From Bacteroidota bacterium (GTDB lineage Bacteria > Bacteroidota > Ignavibacteria > Ignavibacteriales > Melioribacteraceae), in NCBI GenBank assembly GCA_021786655.1, contig JAJYMU010000010.1, positions 1-15,486 of the forward strand: a stretch of DNA of 15,486 bases, written 5' to 3'. The position numbers were made by a program, and so were the translations under genes. The notes beneath the pieces were generated by a model that saw only the letters and a program-made list of their open reading frames with translations, ran no database searches and was not told where the DNA came from. How positions within the stretch are numbered: position 1 is the first letter of the stretch; each line of letters starts with the position of its first letter. Below are positions 15,206 to 15,486 of the stretch, one piece after another.

Positions 15206-15234
15206 TTTGGATTCATTCTAAATGATTATTTTTG
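15206..15234 (+). promoter_or_regulatory. Bacteroidota-type promoter for the ferredoxin gene
   Basis: TTTG at 15206-15209 (-33 box) and TATTTTTG at 15227-15234 match the Bacteroidota consensus TTTG / TAnnTTTG exactly, with a 17-nt spacer. The expected start of transcription near 15240 would give a leader of about 40 nt before the ATG at 15279. The surrounding region between the divergent M1 and ferredoxin genes (14986-15278, 293 bases) shows no other clear element. Confidence 0.55.
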
Positions 15235-15278
15235 GTGTGCATTTTTCACAAATTATTTTTCATCTGGAGGAAATACTA

Positions 15279-15486
15279 ATGGCTGTTATGATTACTGATG
15301 AGTGCATCTCTTGCAACGCGTGCGATGCCGAATGTCCAAATACTGCAATTTACAACCCCGGTGTTGCGTATGTTCTAGGAGGTCAAGAATATGCTGCGCT
15401 CAATGAGGAACATACGTACATCGTTCCCGATAAATGTACAGAGTGCGTAGGATTTTATGATGAACCTCAGTGCATCTCCGCTTGCC
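15279..15486 (+). CDS. 2[4Fe-4S] ferredoxin, 3' end outside window
   Basis: The first 69 codons of a small bacterial ferredoxin. The first cluster motif is C9-x2-C12-x2-C15-x3-C19-P. The second begins C53-x2-C56, then eight residues, then C65-x3-C69 at the window edge. The eight-residue insertion between the second and third cysteines of the second motif is typical of the Chlorobium/Allochromatium (YfhL-like) ferredoxins, which carry very low-potential electrons, for example to pyruvate and 2-oxoglutarate ferredoxin oxidoreductases. A strong GGAGG (15266-15270) precedes the ATG with an 8-nt spacer, stronger than for most genes here, suggesting high expression. The segment between the motifs (26-52) is somewhat longer than in the shortest ferredoxins. 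Cytoplasmic electron carrier; the partner enzymes are not in the window. Confidence 0.92.
   Translation, partial: MAVMITDECISCNACDAECPNTAIYNPGVAYVLGGQEYAALNEEHTYIVPDKCTECVGFYDEPQCISAC

Noticed and set aside
1..15486. CRISPR arrays, tRNA/rRNA genes, transposases
   Set aside because: No regularly spaced direct repeats, cloverleaf-like sequences or transposase/integrase motifs were seen by eye in either strand.

Overview
The window looks like a chromosome segment from a Gram-negative bacterium of the Bacteroidota/Chlorobiota lineage, most plausibly an Ignavibacteria-type organism. The taxonomic signs are a DUF5723 (PorV-like) outer-membrane protein preceded by a large lipoprotein, a Chlorobium-style ferredoxin behind a Bacteroidota-type promoter (TTTG, 17 nt, TAnnTTTG), several genes with little or no Shine-Dalgarno sequence, and a sialate O-acetylesterase tail. 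The lineage is inferred from these features; no rRNA gene is present to confirm it.

Left part (1-5314, plus strand): the 3' end of a sialate O-acetylesterase, then a PIN-PhoH ATPase, then gatE and gatD. Together gatE and gatD encode the heterodimeric GatDE Glu-tRNA(Gln) amidotransferase. In textbook accounts this enzyme is confined to Archaea; bacteria are expected to use GatCAB or GlnRS. Both subunits are full length with their key residues intact. This is the most striking content of the window. The gatE-gatD spacer holds two perfect palindromes and a possible hairpin next to the gatD ribosome binding site.

Middle (5315-8362): a repeat-rich intergenic region, a full-length Ada repair protein/regulator, and then a convergent, visibly AT-richer two-gene cassette. 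The cassette encodes TcmP, a Rossmann methyltransferase-like 'three-Cys-motif partner', and its partner, a three-cysteine Gp37/Gp68 (DUF5131) protein. The two reading frames abut exactly. The cassette is bracketed by an imperfect inverted repeat, each copy of which begins at the stop codon of a flanking gene, so it may be an inserted module. TcmP plus DUF5131 is a known pairing with no established biochemical role.

Right part (8360-15486): four minus-strand genes for the cell envelope, in transcription order a secreted M1-type metallopeptidase, a multi-pass membrane protein, a 699-residue lipoprotein and the DUF5723 barrel. The lipoprotein and barrel genes are one base apart and probably translationally coupled. 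The lipoprotein contains an unannotated repeat of about 140 residues, in three or four copies. Divergent from this block is a 2[4Fe-4S] ferredoxin gene cut off by the window end.
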